This document shows, one piece after another, positions 16,924-25,252 of a DNA stretch of 37,530 bases. Below the pieces are notes generated by a model that was not told the origin of the DNA, ran no database searches, and worked only from the letters and a program-made list of their open reading frames with translations. Position 1 is the first letter of the stretch. Every line of letters begins with the position of its first letter. Made by a program: the position numbers and the translations under genes. The DNA is from Puia dinghuensis. GTDB lineage: Bacteria > Bacteroidota > Bacteroidia > Chitinophagales > Chitinophagaceae. Where the stretch lies: contig JAMFSL010000069.1 of the NCBI GenBank assembly GCA_026225275.1, forward strand, positions 1 through 37,530, read 5' to 3'.

Positions 16924-18843
16924 ATGGATAAATTTATCGTTTCGGCGCGAAAATACAGACCCCAGGATTTTTCGACGGTGGTGGGGCAGTCGCATATCAC
17001 AACTACCTTGAAAAACGCCGTCAAAAGCGGTCAGCTGGCGCATGCCTTTTTATTTTGTGGGCCACGCGGGGTGGGTAAGACGACCTGTGCGCGGATATTG
17101 GCGAAAACCATCAACTGCGAGAATGTGAGTCCGGAAGGCGAGGCCTGCAACCGGTGCCATTCCTGTGTCAGCTTCAATGAAGGGACATCCCTGAACATTC
17201 ATGAGCTGGATGCTGCCAGCAACAATTCCGTAGACGATATCCGGACGCTGGTGGAGCAGGTACGTTTTGCTCCGCAGGCCGGGAAATACAAGGTCTATAT
17301 CATCGATGAGGTGCATATGCTGAGCACTTCGGCTTTCAATGCTTTTTTGAAAACGCTGGAGGAGCCGCCACCCTATGCCATTTTCATCCTGGCGACGACC
17401 GAAAAGCACAAGATCCTGCCGACGATCCTTTCACGATGCCAGATCTTCGACTTCAAGCGGATCACGTCGGCGGACACCGTAGCCCATCTGCAGGACATCT
17501 GCGGGAAGGAGGGGATCAAAGCGGAGAAGCCAGCGTTGCAAATCATCGCGCAAAAGAGTGAAGGGGCCATGCGGGATGCACTGAGTATCCTCGATAAGAT
17601 CGTCAGCTTTACCAATGGCGAGCTCACGTATAAAAATACGCTGGAGCACCTGAATATCCTGGATGCCGACTATTATTTCCAGTTGCTGGAGGCCATGCAG
17701 CAGCAGAACCTGGCCGATGCGCTGCTGATCTATGACGATATCAACCGAAAGGGGTTTGAAGGAGATCTCGTGTTGAACGGTTTGGCTGAATTCATCCGCA
17801 ATCTGTTGGTATGCAAGGATGAGAAGGTGGCTTCTTTGCTGGAAGCAGTGGAAAGTTTCAGGGACAGATATATCAGCGTGGGGAAAAAAGTCGACGCAGT
17901 CTACCTAGTCAGTGCGTTGAATGTGCTCAATGAGTCGGAGATTAATTACAAATCCGCCCGCAACAAACGGCTGCACGTAGAGCTTGCCCTGATCAAGCTG
18001 AGTTATTTGGCACAGGCTATGCAGGTAGTAGCGGGAGAGGCAGGAGATAAAAAGCAGCTGAGGCCGGTGTCTTTTCGTAACATTCCGGCTATGGAGCCTG
18101 TGGGAGGAAGCAGAAAGGGAGAATTGGCACCAACGGGTCCTGCGGCAGTAAGTGGGGCGAAGCTGATCGTCGAGGCGGAGAGCCGGTCAGGAGCAGTGAC
18201 CTTAGACGGGGTAAAGAACGGAGGTCCGGAAGTGGCTGTGAAGGCTGCGGGGCAGGCTAAAGCGGCGAAGGGGAATGAGCATGTGGGATACCCGGGCGCA
18301 GGCGAAGGGTACGACCGAGGAGAAGCAAGGAACGAAGCTTCGACGAAGGTCCAAGCGAGGGACGAAGCTCCGACGAAGTTCTCGCCGGCAGCGGGTTCGT
18401 TGAAATCCTTGTCCAAGCTCAGGCAACAGTTTGCGGGGGCGCAAGGCAAAGAGGTCACCAACGGCCGGATGCTGGAAGTTGAAGCGCTGCACAAGGCGTG
18501 GCAGCAGTATGCCGACTACTTACGGGAGAACAGGAATCCGGCAGTACAGAGTCTCGAGCTGGCCACTCTACGGATCATTAATGAGAATTCATTCGAAGTA
18601 TCGACGAGTAATAACCTGGAACAAAAGTTCATCGAGCAGGAGAAACGGGGTCTATCAGATCATCTTCAGCAGGTGTTTGGAAATAAAACGATTTCGTTTA
18701 CGATCATTGTGGAACAAAGGGTTTCGGAAGAGGAGCCAGAGGAAAAGCCGCTGAACAAGAGAGAGCAGTTCCAACAGATCGTAGAGCAGTATCCGCTGGT
18801 CAAGGAGTTGAAGGACCGGTTGCGGCTGGAATTGGACTACTAG
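16924..18843 (+). CDS. dnaX: DNA polymerase III gamma/tau subunit
   Basis: DnaX is the motor subunit of the clamp loader in the replicative polymerase. From MDKFIVSARKYRP the 639-residue protein shows Walker A (GPRGVGKTTCARIL, about residue 45), zinc-site cysteines (about 65-85, in CENVSPEGEACNRCHSC), DEVH in Walker B (about 127) and the SRC motif (LPTILSRCQIFDF). A low-complexity linker occupies about residues 370-505, and a C-terminal domain of the Bacteroidota tau type follows. I rejected a TTG 31 codons upstream (16831) because the promoter lies between it and this ATG. The linker holds a tandem 30-bp repeat encoding ARNEASTKVQ and ARDEAPTKFS. I see no A-run plus hairpin of the kind used in E. 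coli for gamma frameshifting. Confidence 0.96.
   Translation: MDKFIVSARKYRPQDFSTVVGQSHITTTLKNAVKSGQLAHAFLFCGPRGVGKTTCARILAKTINCENVSPEGEACNRCHSCVSFNEGTSLNIHELDAASNNSVDDIRTLVEQVRFAPQAGKYKVYIIDEVHMLSTSAFNAFLKTLEEPPPYAIFILATTEKHKILPTILSRCQIFDFKRITSADTVAHLQDICGKEGIKAEKPALQIIAQKSEGAMRDALSILDKIVSFTNGELTYKNTLEHLNILDADYYFQLLEAMQQQNLADALLIYDDINRKGFEGDLVLNGLAEFIRNLLVCKDEKVASLLEAVESFRDRYISVGKKVDAVYLVSALNVLNESEINYKSARNKRLHVELALIKLSYLAQAMQVVAGEAGDKKQLRPVSFRNIPAMEPVGGSRKGELAPTGPAAVSGAKLIVEAESRSGAVTLDGVKNGGPEVAVKAAGQAKAAKGNEHVGYPGAGEGYDRGEARNEASTKVQARDEAPTKFSPAAGSLKSLSKLRQQFAGAQGKEVTNGRMLEVEALHKAWQQYADYLRENRNPAVQSLELATLRIINENSFEVSTSNNLEQKFIEQEKRGLSDHLQQVFGNKTISFTIIVEQRVSEEEPEEKPLNKREQFQQIVEQYPLVKELKDRLRLELDY
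18323..18380 (+). repeat. Tandem 30-bp repeat in the dnaX linker
   Basis: Two 28-bp units (18323-18350 and 18353-18380) differ at 4 positions and are in frame. The first contains the perfect palindrome CGAAGCTTCG. The GAAGC/GCTTC core recalls the repeats in the TolC gene, though wider similarity is weak. Confidence 0.7.
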
Positions 18844-18849
18844 AAGGGC

Positions 18850-18987
18850 GGCGAAATATTTTCGCCGGGGCTACTTTAGGTATAAAGCCCGTGGCGAAAC
18901 AAAGCAGACCACAGGTCTGATGGCCGAAGGCCCATAATTTGGAGTATTTTTCGCGACGGCTATTTTGCGGAGCAGCCGTGGCGAAAA
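18850..18987 (+). promoter_or_regulatory. Cluster of stem-loops with two mutually exclusive pairings upstream of the exopolysaccharide gene
   Basis: The 211-bp gap between dnaX and the next gene is dense in inverted repeats. GGCGAAA/TTTCGCC (18850-18866) is a hairpin with a 3-base loop. CAGACC-ACA-GGTCTG and GGCC-GAA-GGCC lie near 18905-18932. TTTTCGC-ACGGCT (18948-18961) pairs with AGCCGT-GCGAAAA (18974-18987). The 11-mer CCGTGGCGAAA occurs at 18889-18899 and again at 18976-18986; both copies can pair with the same TTTTCGCGACGG, so only one pairing can form at a time. No U-tract follows. The function is unknown. Confidence 0.5.
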
Positions 18988-19054
18988 TATCGTTAAAACA
19001 TGCCTTTGACCTTGGATATATAACCGATTGGCGGGAATTTTGCCAATACCATCT

Positions 19055-22000
19055 ATGAACGGTAACACAACACCCACTTTAAAGCGACAAATTTTCCAGA
19101 CGAATTCGACCGGCCGTTGGCAAAAACTCAAATGGGGCGGAAGGATTTTTCTACTCTTCCTGGTGTTGGGCATCTTCATCTTCTATATTGCTATCCGCCG
19201 GAACTACACGCCGGCCCTTCCGAGGATCAAGGAGCAGAGCCAGCTCTACAAGAAAGTGCTGGACACGGGCCGGACATTCTTTTTGAAGAACAGCCTGATC
19301 GAACAATATGGCGGATTCCGTAAATATATCAACGAAAAAGTTCCCTATCAGCGTGGCGCTTTTCCCGGTCAATCCAAAAGAGATTCCGAACGCAATGGGG
19401 TGACTGCCGTGAAGGCGGACACCAATTTCAGGTCGTTCACCAAGTTCCCCACTGGCATCCGGGCCGCTTTCTATGTCGACTGGGATGCCCAGTCTTTCCT
19501 ATCCCTGCAGCAATACATCGACAAGATGAACCTGGTGATCCCGGAATGGATCTTTATCGATCCCACGGCCGATACCGTGACTACCGACATCGATCCGCGG
19601 GCCTGGGCTGTCATGAAAAAATCGGGCGTCAAGATACTGCCCATTCTTTCCAACAATTATAAGGAGGTCTTCAGGGGTGATGCGGTGCACCGGATCATCA
19701 ACGACCCCGTGAAAAAACAGCGGATGATCGACGATGTGATCAACATCCTCCAAAGGGACAGTTTTGTCGGCGTCAATGTGGATTTCGAGGAGCTGCAGGA
19801 AAAGACCAATGAAAAGCTGGTCGATTTTCAGAAAGACCTGTATGAGCAGCTGCATGCCAAACATTTGCTGGTCACCCAGGACGTTATCCCTTTCAATGAA
19901 GACTACAACTTCAAGGAGTTATCGAAGTACAACGACTATATTTTCCTGATGGCTTATGATCAGTACTCCGACGCCTCGGGTCCCGGGCCGATAGCCCATC
20001 AGAAATGGATCGAAGGGGCCGTGGATGCAGCCGTCAAGAATATTCCCATCCAAAAGCTAATCCTTTGCCTGGCGGCTTATGGTTATGACTGGCGGCTGGG
20101 AAAGGAAATGTCGGCCCGGACAGTCAGTTATCAGGAAGCGTTATTCACCGCCAAGGATGAGGAGGCCGTGATCGACTTCGACAATGACTCCTACGATCTC
20201 AAATATGATTATGACGATGAGGACAATGTGCGGCACCAGGTACAGTTCACCGATGCGGCGACGATCTTCAATGCGTTGCGGTTCGCCACGGAATACGGTT
20301 TGCCGGGCACGGCCATCTGGCGGTTGGGAGATGAGGATCCCCGCGTATGGGACTTCTATGACCAGGATATGCGGAAGTCGGCGATGGGCCATTTCGATTT
20401 CTCCGCTTTCAGTAAGGTGGATGCAAGGGCCAATGCGGACTTTGTAGACTATGAAGGGACGGGAGAGGTGCTGGATATCATCGCTACCCCCACGAATGGG
20501 CGGATCACCCCGACAGTCAATACGGGAGAGATGATCATCAGTGAGGAGTCTTACGATAGCCTGCCGTCGAGGTTCGTAGCCCGCAAGTACGGGACCAATG
20601 ACAGCATGAAGCTGGTATTGACCTTCGATGACGGACCCGACCCCGATTATACACCCAAGATATTGGATATCCTCAGCAAATATCATGTACCGGCAACCTT
20701 CTTCCTGATCGGGATCAATGCGGAGAACAATATTCCTATTGTGAAGCGGGAATTCAGGGAAGGACATGAGCTCGGCAATCACACTTTTACCCATCCCAAT
20801 ATTGCGAAGGTCAGCCAGCGGAGGGCGATATTGGAAATAGAATCGACGCGACTGCTGATCGAGTGTATCACGGGGCGGTCGACGATCATGTTCCGGGCCC
20901 CCTACAATGCGGATTTCGAGCCGGAGAAATGGGAGGAACTGATACCTGTCGCCATTGCCCGCAAACAAAATTATCTTGACATCGGCGAATCCATCGATCC
21001 GCTGGATTGGGAGCCGGACGTATCGGCCGACAGCATTTTTTACCGTACGATAGCCGGAAAGAACGCAATGACGAAGGCGGGCTTTAGCGGCAATATCATC
21101 CTTTTGCACGATGCGGGTGGTGAAGGACGGGAGTCTACTGTGGAAGCGCTGCCCCGGATCATCGAATATTTCCAGAAAAGAGGGTTTCATTTCACCACGG
21201 TATCCGACATCCTGGGAAAGACCAGGGATGAGATGATGCCGCCTGTACCGAAAGGAAGTGTCTATTACCTGTTGCAGATCAACTATTACTTTGCGGAGCT
21301 GGGTTATTGGAGCGGTCATATCCTGTTCTCTACTTTCATCGTATTCATGTTATTGTCGGTCGGCCGGGTGTTATTCATTGCTTTTATTGCGACCAAGGAG
21401 TTCTTTCGTGAAAAGAAATACGCTTTGGCGGCCTGGTGGGCGCCTGATGGGGCAGGCGCTCCGCTGGTGAGCGTTATCGTGCCGGCCTACAATGAGGAGG
21501 TGAATGCGGTAAGCAGTGTCGAAAGCCTATTGAAGGGGGACTATCCCAATTTCGAAATCATTTTTGTGGATGACGGCAGTCTCGACGGTACATATGCGAA
21601 GGTCAACGAGACGTTTGCGGGTCACCCGCAGGTGAAGGTCTATACCAAGCCCAATGGAGGAAAGGCATCAGCCTTAAATTACGGCATCAGTCGTTCAGAC
21701 GCGGAGTTCGTGATCTGTATCGATGCGGATACCAAGCTGGTGCACAATGCCATATCGCAGCTGATCATGCATTTCGGCGAAAACAAGGGATTCCGGATGA
21801 AGCAATGTGGGGGAACGGGATCGGCCGTGGGCAGGGGTATTGTCGGCGCGGTAGCGGGCAATGTAAAGGTCGGCAACCAGGTGAACCTGATGACCCGGTG
21901 GCAAGCCATCGAATATATCAGCAGTCAGAATTTCGATCGTAAGGCATTTGCCTATCTTAATGCCATCACCGTGGTGCCGGGGGCGATAGGAGCTTTCCGG

Positions 22001-22582
22001 AAGCAGGCGATCGAAGAGGCGGGCGGATTCACGACCGATACGCTGGCGGAGGATTGTGATCTGACGATCCGTATCCTGCGATGCGGCTATATCATCGAAA
22101 ATGACAATACAGCCGTTGCCTGGACCGAGGCGCCGGAGACGTTGAAGCAGTTTTTCAAGCAGCGATTCCGCTGGAGCTATGGGGTGATGCAAACGTTCTG
22201 GAAGAACCGGGATGCATTGCTAAACTGGAAATACCGGTGGCTTGGGTGGGCTGCGTTACCCAATATTTTACTCTTCCAATATATCATTCCTTTCGTTATT
22301 CCACTGGCCGATTTCTTTATGATTGTCGGGCTGTTGACGGGCAATGCCAGTAAGATCGGAGGGTATTACCTGGTTTTCATGATGGTAGACCTTGCGGTAG
22401 CGTTGCTGGCGTTCTGTTTCGAACGGGAAAAGTTGTCGAGACTGGTCTGGCTGATCCCGCAGAGACTGATCTGGCGGTGGCTGACCTGGCTGGTGCTGTT
22501 CAGGGCCGTCCGGCGTGCGCTGAAAGGGGAACTGCAACACTGGGGCGTGCTGAAGCGCACTGGGAATGTAAAAGCGGTTTGA
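19055..22582 (+). CDS. Trifunctional membrane protein: GH18-like hydrolase, CE4 polysaccharide deacetylase, GT2 glycosyltransferase
   Basis: This 1175-residue fusion starts with a membrane anchor (about residues 28-48). A GH18-like domain follows (about 115-450), whose active-site strand reads FVGVNVDFEEL, with the acidic pair near 238-241. The CE4 (NodB) deacetylase domain (about 515-700) has TFDDGPD (521), HTFTHP (575), FRAPY (613) and LLHDAGG (682). A second membrane segment lies near 750. A GT2 domain (about 800-1050) has VIVPAYNEE, VDDGSLDGTY, CIDADTK, AEDCDL and FKQRFRWSYG, and further membrane helices close the protein. This matches the synthase-plus-editing logic of poly-N-acetylglucosamine systems (PgaC with PgaB) in one chain: polymerisation inside, deacetylation and cleavage outside. 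The polymer itself is inference. I chose the ATG at 19055 over a TTG at 19028. Confidence 0.93.
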   Translation: MNGNTTPTLKRQIFQTNSTGRWQKLKWGGRIFLLFLVLGIFIFYIAIRRNYTPALPRIKEQSQLYKKVLDTGRTFFLKNSLIEQYGGFRKYINEKVPYQRGAFPGQSKRDSERNGVTAVKADTNFRSFTKFPTGIRAAFYVDWDAQSFLSLQQYIDKMNLVIPEWIFIDPTADTVTTDIDPRAWAVMKKSGVKILPILSNNYKEVFRGDAVHRIINDPVKKQRMIDDVINILQRDSFVGVNVDFEELQEKTNEKLVDFQKDLYEQLHAKHLLVTQDVIPFNEDYNFKELSKYNDYIFLMAYDQYSDASGPGPIAHQKWIEGAVDAAVKNIPIQKLILCLAAYGYDWRLGKEMSARTVSYQEALFTAKDEEAVIDFDNDSYDLKYDYDDEDNVRHQVQFTDAATIFNALRFATEYGLPGTAIWRLGDEDPRVWDFYDQDMRKSAMGHFDFSAFSKVDARANADFVDYEGTGEVLDIIATPTNGRITPTVNTGEMIISEESYDSLPSRFVARKYGTNDSMKLVLTFDDGPDPDYTPKILDILSKYHVPATFFLIGINAENNIPIVKREFREGHELGNHTFTHPNIAKVSQRRAILEIESTRLLIECITGRSTIMFRAPYNADFEPEKWEELIPVAIARKQNYLDIGESIDPLDWEPDVSADSIFYRTIAGKNAMTKAGFSGNIILLHDAGGEGRESTVEALPRIIEYFQKRGFHFTTVSDILGKTRDEMMPPVPKGSVYYLLQINYYFAELGYWSGHILFSTFIVFMLLSVGRVLFIAFIATKEFFREKKYALAAWWAPDGAGAPLVSVIVPAYNEEVNAVSSVESLLKGDYPNFEIIFVDDGSLDGTYAKVNETFAGHPQVKVYTKPNGGKASALNYGISRSDAEFVICIDADTKLVHNAISQLIMHFGENKGFRMKQCGGTGSAVGRGIVGAVAGNVKVGNQVNLMTRWQAIEYISSQNFDRKAFAYLNAITVVPGAIGAFRKQAIEEAGGFTTDTLAEDCDLTIRILRCGYIIENDNTAVAWTEAPETLKQFFKQRFRWSYGVMQTFWKNRDALLNWKYRWLGWAALPNILLFQYIIPFVIPLADFFMIVGLLTGNASKIGGYYLVFMMVDLAVALLAFCFEREKLSRLVWLIPQRLIWRWLTWLVLFRAVRRALKGELQHWGVLKRTGNVKAV

Positions 22583-22657
22583 TGGGTGGTAGGGAATTTT
22601 GTCTTAATTTCACGGCTCGATTTCAATTTCTCTTGTATCTAAATAAGACAATGCGTT

Positions 22658-24397
22658 ATGGCTGAAGTTATTTTAATGCCCCGATTGAGCGATACGATGA
22701 CGGAAGGTGTCATTGCTGCCTGGCATAAGAAAGTGGGCGATGCCGTCAAGAAAGGCGATTTGCTGGCAGAGGTGGAGACGGATAAGGCGACGATGGACCT
22801 GGAAAGTTATAAAGACGGCACCTTATTATATACCGGAACGGATAAAGGGGGGAAGATACAGGTGAATGATTTGCTGGCCATTATTGGTGCTCCGGGAGAA
22901 GATATTTCCAGTCTGGTGAAAGGGGGGGGTGCTGCGCCTGCGACGCCGAATGCGGCAGCGGCGGGAGCGGCGGCAGCTAATAATGAGGCTGTGCCGGCCG
23001 GCAATAATGGAGCTGCGGGGGCCAAAGCGCCGGCAGGTGGTAGTCTGGATCTTTCCAAACAGGAGGAAGTTATACTGATGCCCCGGTTGAGTGATACGAT
23101 GACAGAAGGAGTGATTGCCGATTGGCATAAGAAGGTCGGGGATACGGTGAAGAAAGGGGATGTCCTGGCGGATATAGAGACTGACAAGGCAACGATGGAG
23201 TTGGAAAGTTATAAAGAAGGGAAATTATTATATATCGGTGCACAGAAGGGCGAGAAGATTGCCGTCAATGATCTGCTGGCCGTCATCGGGGACGAGAAGA
23301 AAGTGAATTTGGACAGTATAGTAGCGGCATCGAAGAATAAGGGAGGTGGGGTCGTCGCGGGGGATCTCACTAAAACAGCCGCGGCTGCGGCAGCTGCCGT
23401 AGCGGCATCGTCTGGAGGTCAGACAGCTGTAGCGGCGGCGGGAGTGCAGACGGCGGCGACTGGAGACAATGGTCACAGCGGGTTGTCTGTGAGTGCGGAT
23501 GGCCGGATCAAGGCTTCTCCGTTGGCCAGGAAACTGGCGGCCGAGAAAGGTATCGACATTTCGAAGGTGCCTGGCAGTGGAGACAATGGTCGTATCATCA
23601 AGAAAGACGTAGATAGTTATACGCCTGCGGCAGCATCTGCGACGGCGGGGTCTTCACAGCCGGCTTCGCAATCGACTCAGGCTGGCAAGCCGGTGACCAC
23701 GGCGTCTGCGGGTCAGGTGAGCTATGAGGATGTACCGGTGTCACAGATGCGGAAGGTCATTGCCAAGCGTTTAGCCGAGAGTAAATTCACTGCCCCGCAT
23801 TTTTATATCACGATGTCTATCGATATGGACAACGCGGTGGAAGCCAGGGGTAAACTGAATGAGGTATCGCCGGTAAAGATTTCTTTCAATGATCTGGTGT
23901 TGAAAGCTGTAGCAGTGGCATTGAAACAGCATCCGGCCATCAATAGCAGCTGGCTGGGGGACAAAATCAGGGTCAACCATCATGTCAATATCGGGGTCGC
24001 CGTAGCGATAGAAGATGGGTTGCTGGTTCCGGTAGTACGTTTTGCGGATACCAAGAGTTTGTCGCAGATTGGCGCTGAGGTGAAGGATTTGGCGCAGCGG
24101 GCGAAGAATAAAAAATTACAACCGGCCGATTGGGAAGGCAGCACATTCACGATATCCAATATGGGCATGTTCGGCGTGGATGAGTTCACGGCGATCATCA
24201 ATCCTCCTGATGCCTGTATCCTGGCTGTCAGTTCGATTCAACAGGTACCGGTGGTGAAGAAGGGGGCGGTTGTTCCCGGCAATGTGATGAAGCTGACCTT
24301 AAGCTGTGACCATCGGGTGGTGGACGGCGCGACGGGGTCTGCCTTTCTTCAAACGGTGAAGAGCCTGTTGGAAGAGCCGTTGCGAATGATGATATGA
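22658..24397 (+). CDS. pdhC: Pyruvate dehydrogenase complex E2 subunit (dihydrolipoamide acetyltransferase), two lipoyl domains
   Basis: This 579-residue E2 core of the pyruvate dehydrogenase complex transfers the acetyl group from lipoamide to CoA. Two lipoyl domains are visible, with lipoylated lysines at about K43 (VETDKATMDLES) and K177 (IETDKATMELES), each followed by an Ala/Gly-rich linker. A peripheral subunit-binding domain follows (ASPLARKLAAEKGIDISKV, about residues 285-325), then the catalytic domain ending in SCDHRVVDGATGSAFL, with H552 and D556 of the HxxxDG motif. The two lipoyl modules are also alike in DNA, pointing to internal duplication. E1 and E3 genes are not adjacent, so it is probably transcribed alone, 75 bp after the GH18/CE4/GT2 gene. 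A 2-oxoglutarate E2 is less likely given the two lipoyl domains. Confidence 0.94.
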   Translation: MAEVILMPRLSDTMTEGVIAAWHKKVGDAVKKGDLLAEVETDKATMDLESYKDGTLLYTGTDKGGKIQVNDLLAIIGAPGEDISSLVKGGGAAPATPNAAAAGAAAANNEAVPAGNNGAAGAKAPAGGSLDLSKQEEVILMPRLSDTMTEGVIADWHKKVGDTVKKGDVLADIETDKATMELESYKEGKLLYIGAQKGEKIAVNDLLAVIGDEKKVNLDSIVAASKNKGGGVVAGDLTKTAAAAAAAVAASSGGQTAVAAAGVQTAATGDNGHSGLSVSADGRIKASPLARKLAAEKGIDISKVPGSGDNGRIIKKDVDSYTPAAASATAGSSQPASQSTQAGKPVTTASAGQVSYEDVPVSQMRKVIAKRLAESKFTAPHFYITMSIDMDNAVEARGKLNEVSPVKISFNDLVLKAVAVALKQHPAINSSWLGDKIRVNHHVNIGVAVAIEDGLLVPVVRFADTKSLSQIGAEVKDLAQRAKNKKLQPADWEGSTFTISNMGMFGVDEFTAIINPPDACILAVSSIQQVPVVKKGAVVPGNVMKLTLSCDHRVVDGATGSAFLQTVKSLLEEPLRMMI

Positions 24398-24533
24398 TTT
24401 TTTTCCGCGGGGAACTCCATGTTATCTCTTAGTAGGGTCATATTTCTGTGCTGCAGTGCGGGCAGAAATATAAATTCCTGTATTTTTAATTCACCTTTAT
24501 TTTATTATTCCCGGTTAAGGCTTGCAAGATAGT

Positions 24534-24550
24534 AGTAAATCAAATTTACT
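24534..24550. promoter_or_regulatory. Perfect palindrome just before the small HTH gene
   Basis: AGTAAAT (24534-24540), CAA, ATTTACT (24544-24550) is a perfect 7+7 inverted repeat ending 3 bp before the ATG at 24554. Its place suggests an operator for the HTH protein itself, or a hairpin controlling its translation. Confidence 0.5.
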
Positions 24551-24553
24551 GTT

Positions 24554-24775
24554 ATGAAACAATACCTTAACCTGTTGTTAGAACTCGATCAGTTTATTCG
24601 TCGTAAAGGGACGGGCTCTCCGCCCGAATTCGCCAATAAAATGGGGATTTCCGAACGAAGTCTGTATGAGTACCTGAAAGTGTTGAAAGAGTTAGGTGCG
24701 CCTATTCGTTTTTCCCGGCAGGAACATTCTTATTACTATGAGATAGAAGGGCAGTTCTATATCAGTTTCTTCTAG
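24554..24775 (+). CDS. Small helix-turn-helix protein
   Basis: This 73-residue protein consists almost wholly of one winged-helix-type HTH domain: KQYLNLLLELDQFIRRKGTG, then PPEFANKMGISERSLYEYLKVL as the helix-turn-helix, then a short wing (YYYEIEGQFYISFF). No ligand-binding or oligomerisation domain is present. Similar stand-alone HTH proteins occur in Bacteroidota, but I know of no described function. A perfect palindrome lies 3 bp before the start codon, hinting at autoregulation. The transcript converges with the candidate small RNA downstream. Confidence 0.8.
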   Translation: MKQYLNLLLELDQFIRRKGTGSPPEFANKMGISERSLYEYLKVLKELGAPIRFSRQEHSYYYEIEGQFYISFF

Positions 24776-24805
24776 CGGTCACATGAGATAGCTAACTCTG
24801 GCGGA

Positions 24806-25084
24806 TAAAAATAGCCGCCTCATAGACATGAGGCGGCCCTTTAAACCTTATCCTATTGGGTCTCCTGTTGAAACAGGAGACCCTCAAGAACTGTGTCCTT
24901 GCTGTTCCAACCAAACTTAAAAAAACTTGATATAAATGTCTTTAATAGCCGGAAGCGTTGGTGCTACTATGAGTCTCCGACCCGGAAGACGGCAGGCTTG
25001 CAAAGCCCTGTCAGTCCGATCAGCGGTCCAGTCTTTTTTTTATTTGCCTTAACCTGAGACTGTATTTCTATATGAACCGCTAAC
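24806..25084 (-). ncRNA. Candidate structured small RNA, unassigned
   Basis: The minus strand has a perfect TAnnTTTG promoter element (TATATTTG, 25097-25090), then about 280 bases with several stable helices and no usable reading frame, ending in an intrinsic terminator. Predicted helices (plus coordinates) are: 25074-25081 with 25022-25029, continued by 25058-25062 with 25029-25033 around an A-rich loop; a hairpin at 24983-25018; a 10-12 bp hairpin at 24858-24883 (GGGTCTCCTG and its complement); and the terminator stem 24814-24837, 10 bp with a 4-base loop, followed on the minus strand by TATTTTTAT. I could not match it to 6S RNA (no end-to-end pairing), tmRNA (no tRNA-like ends), RNase P RNA or SRP RNA. 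It lies upstream of, and divergent from, the RNA helicase gene. Confidence 0.5.
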
Positions 25085-25089
25085 GAGAA

Positions 25090-25097
25090 CAAATATA
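25090..25097 (-). promoter_or_regulatory. -7 promoter element of the candidate small RNA
   Basis: The minus strand reads TATATTTG, an exact TAnnTTTG. No TTTG lies at the expected upstream distance, so the -33 half is missing or degenerate. Confidence 0.45.
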
Positions 25098-25242
25098 GGG
25101 AGAATTTTCAAGTGCGGACTAAAAAGACCACAAAAATTTTTAAAAAATTTCCCCCTTTTTTCTCTTTCCGCACAACGCGTTGATTATCAATGACAGGAAA
25201 TGATGCTTCCGTCCTTAATTTCCTTATTCCGGGAAAATCACT

Positions 25243-25250
25243 TATCTTTG
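25243..25250 (+). promoter_or_regulatory. -7 promoter element of the helicase gene
   Basis: TATCTTTG is an exact TAnnTTTG and is followed by GC, as at ubiE. It implies a leader of about 105 bases before the TTG start at 25359, much longer than the other leaders seen here. The matching -33 element is not clear. Confidence 0.6.
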
Positions 25251-25252
25251 CA

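Noticed and set aside
20141-21319. 392-codon minus-strand frame under the GH18/CE4/GT2 gene
   Set aside because: The plus strand encodes clear catalytic motifs throughout, while the minus translation is rich in Arg, Asp and Ile with no recognisable domain.
25034-25041. Eight-T run on the plus strand as a terminator
   Set aside because: No hairpin directly precedes it on the plus strand. On the minus strand it becomes the A-rich loop of the candidate RNA's first helix.
24806-25084. Assignment of the RNA candidate to 6S RNA, tmRNA, RNase P RNA or SRP RNA
   Set aside because: There is no closing helix between the ends, no tRNA-like ends or tag frame, and I could not find the conserved core sequences of RNase P or SRP RNA. 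This was by eye only; a covariance search would decide.
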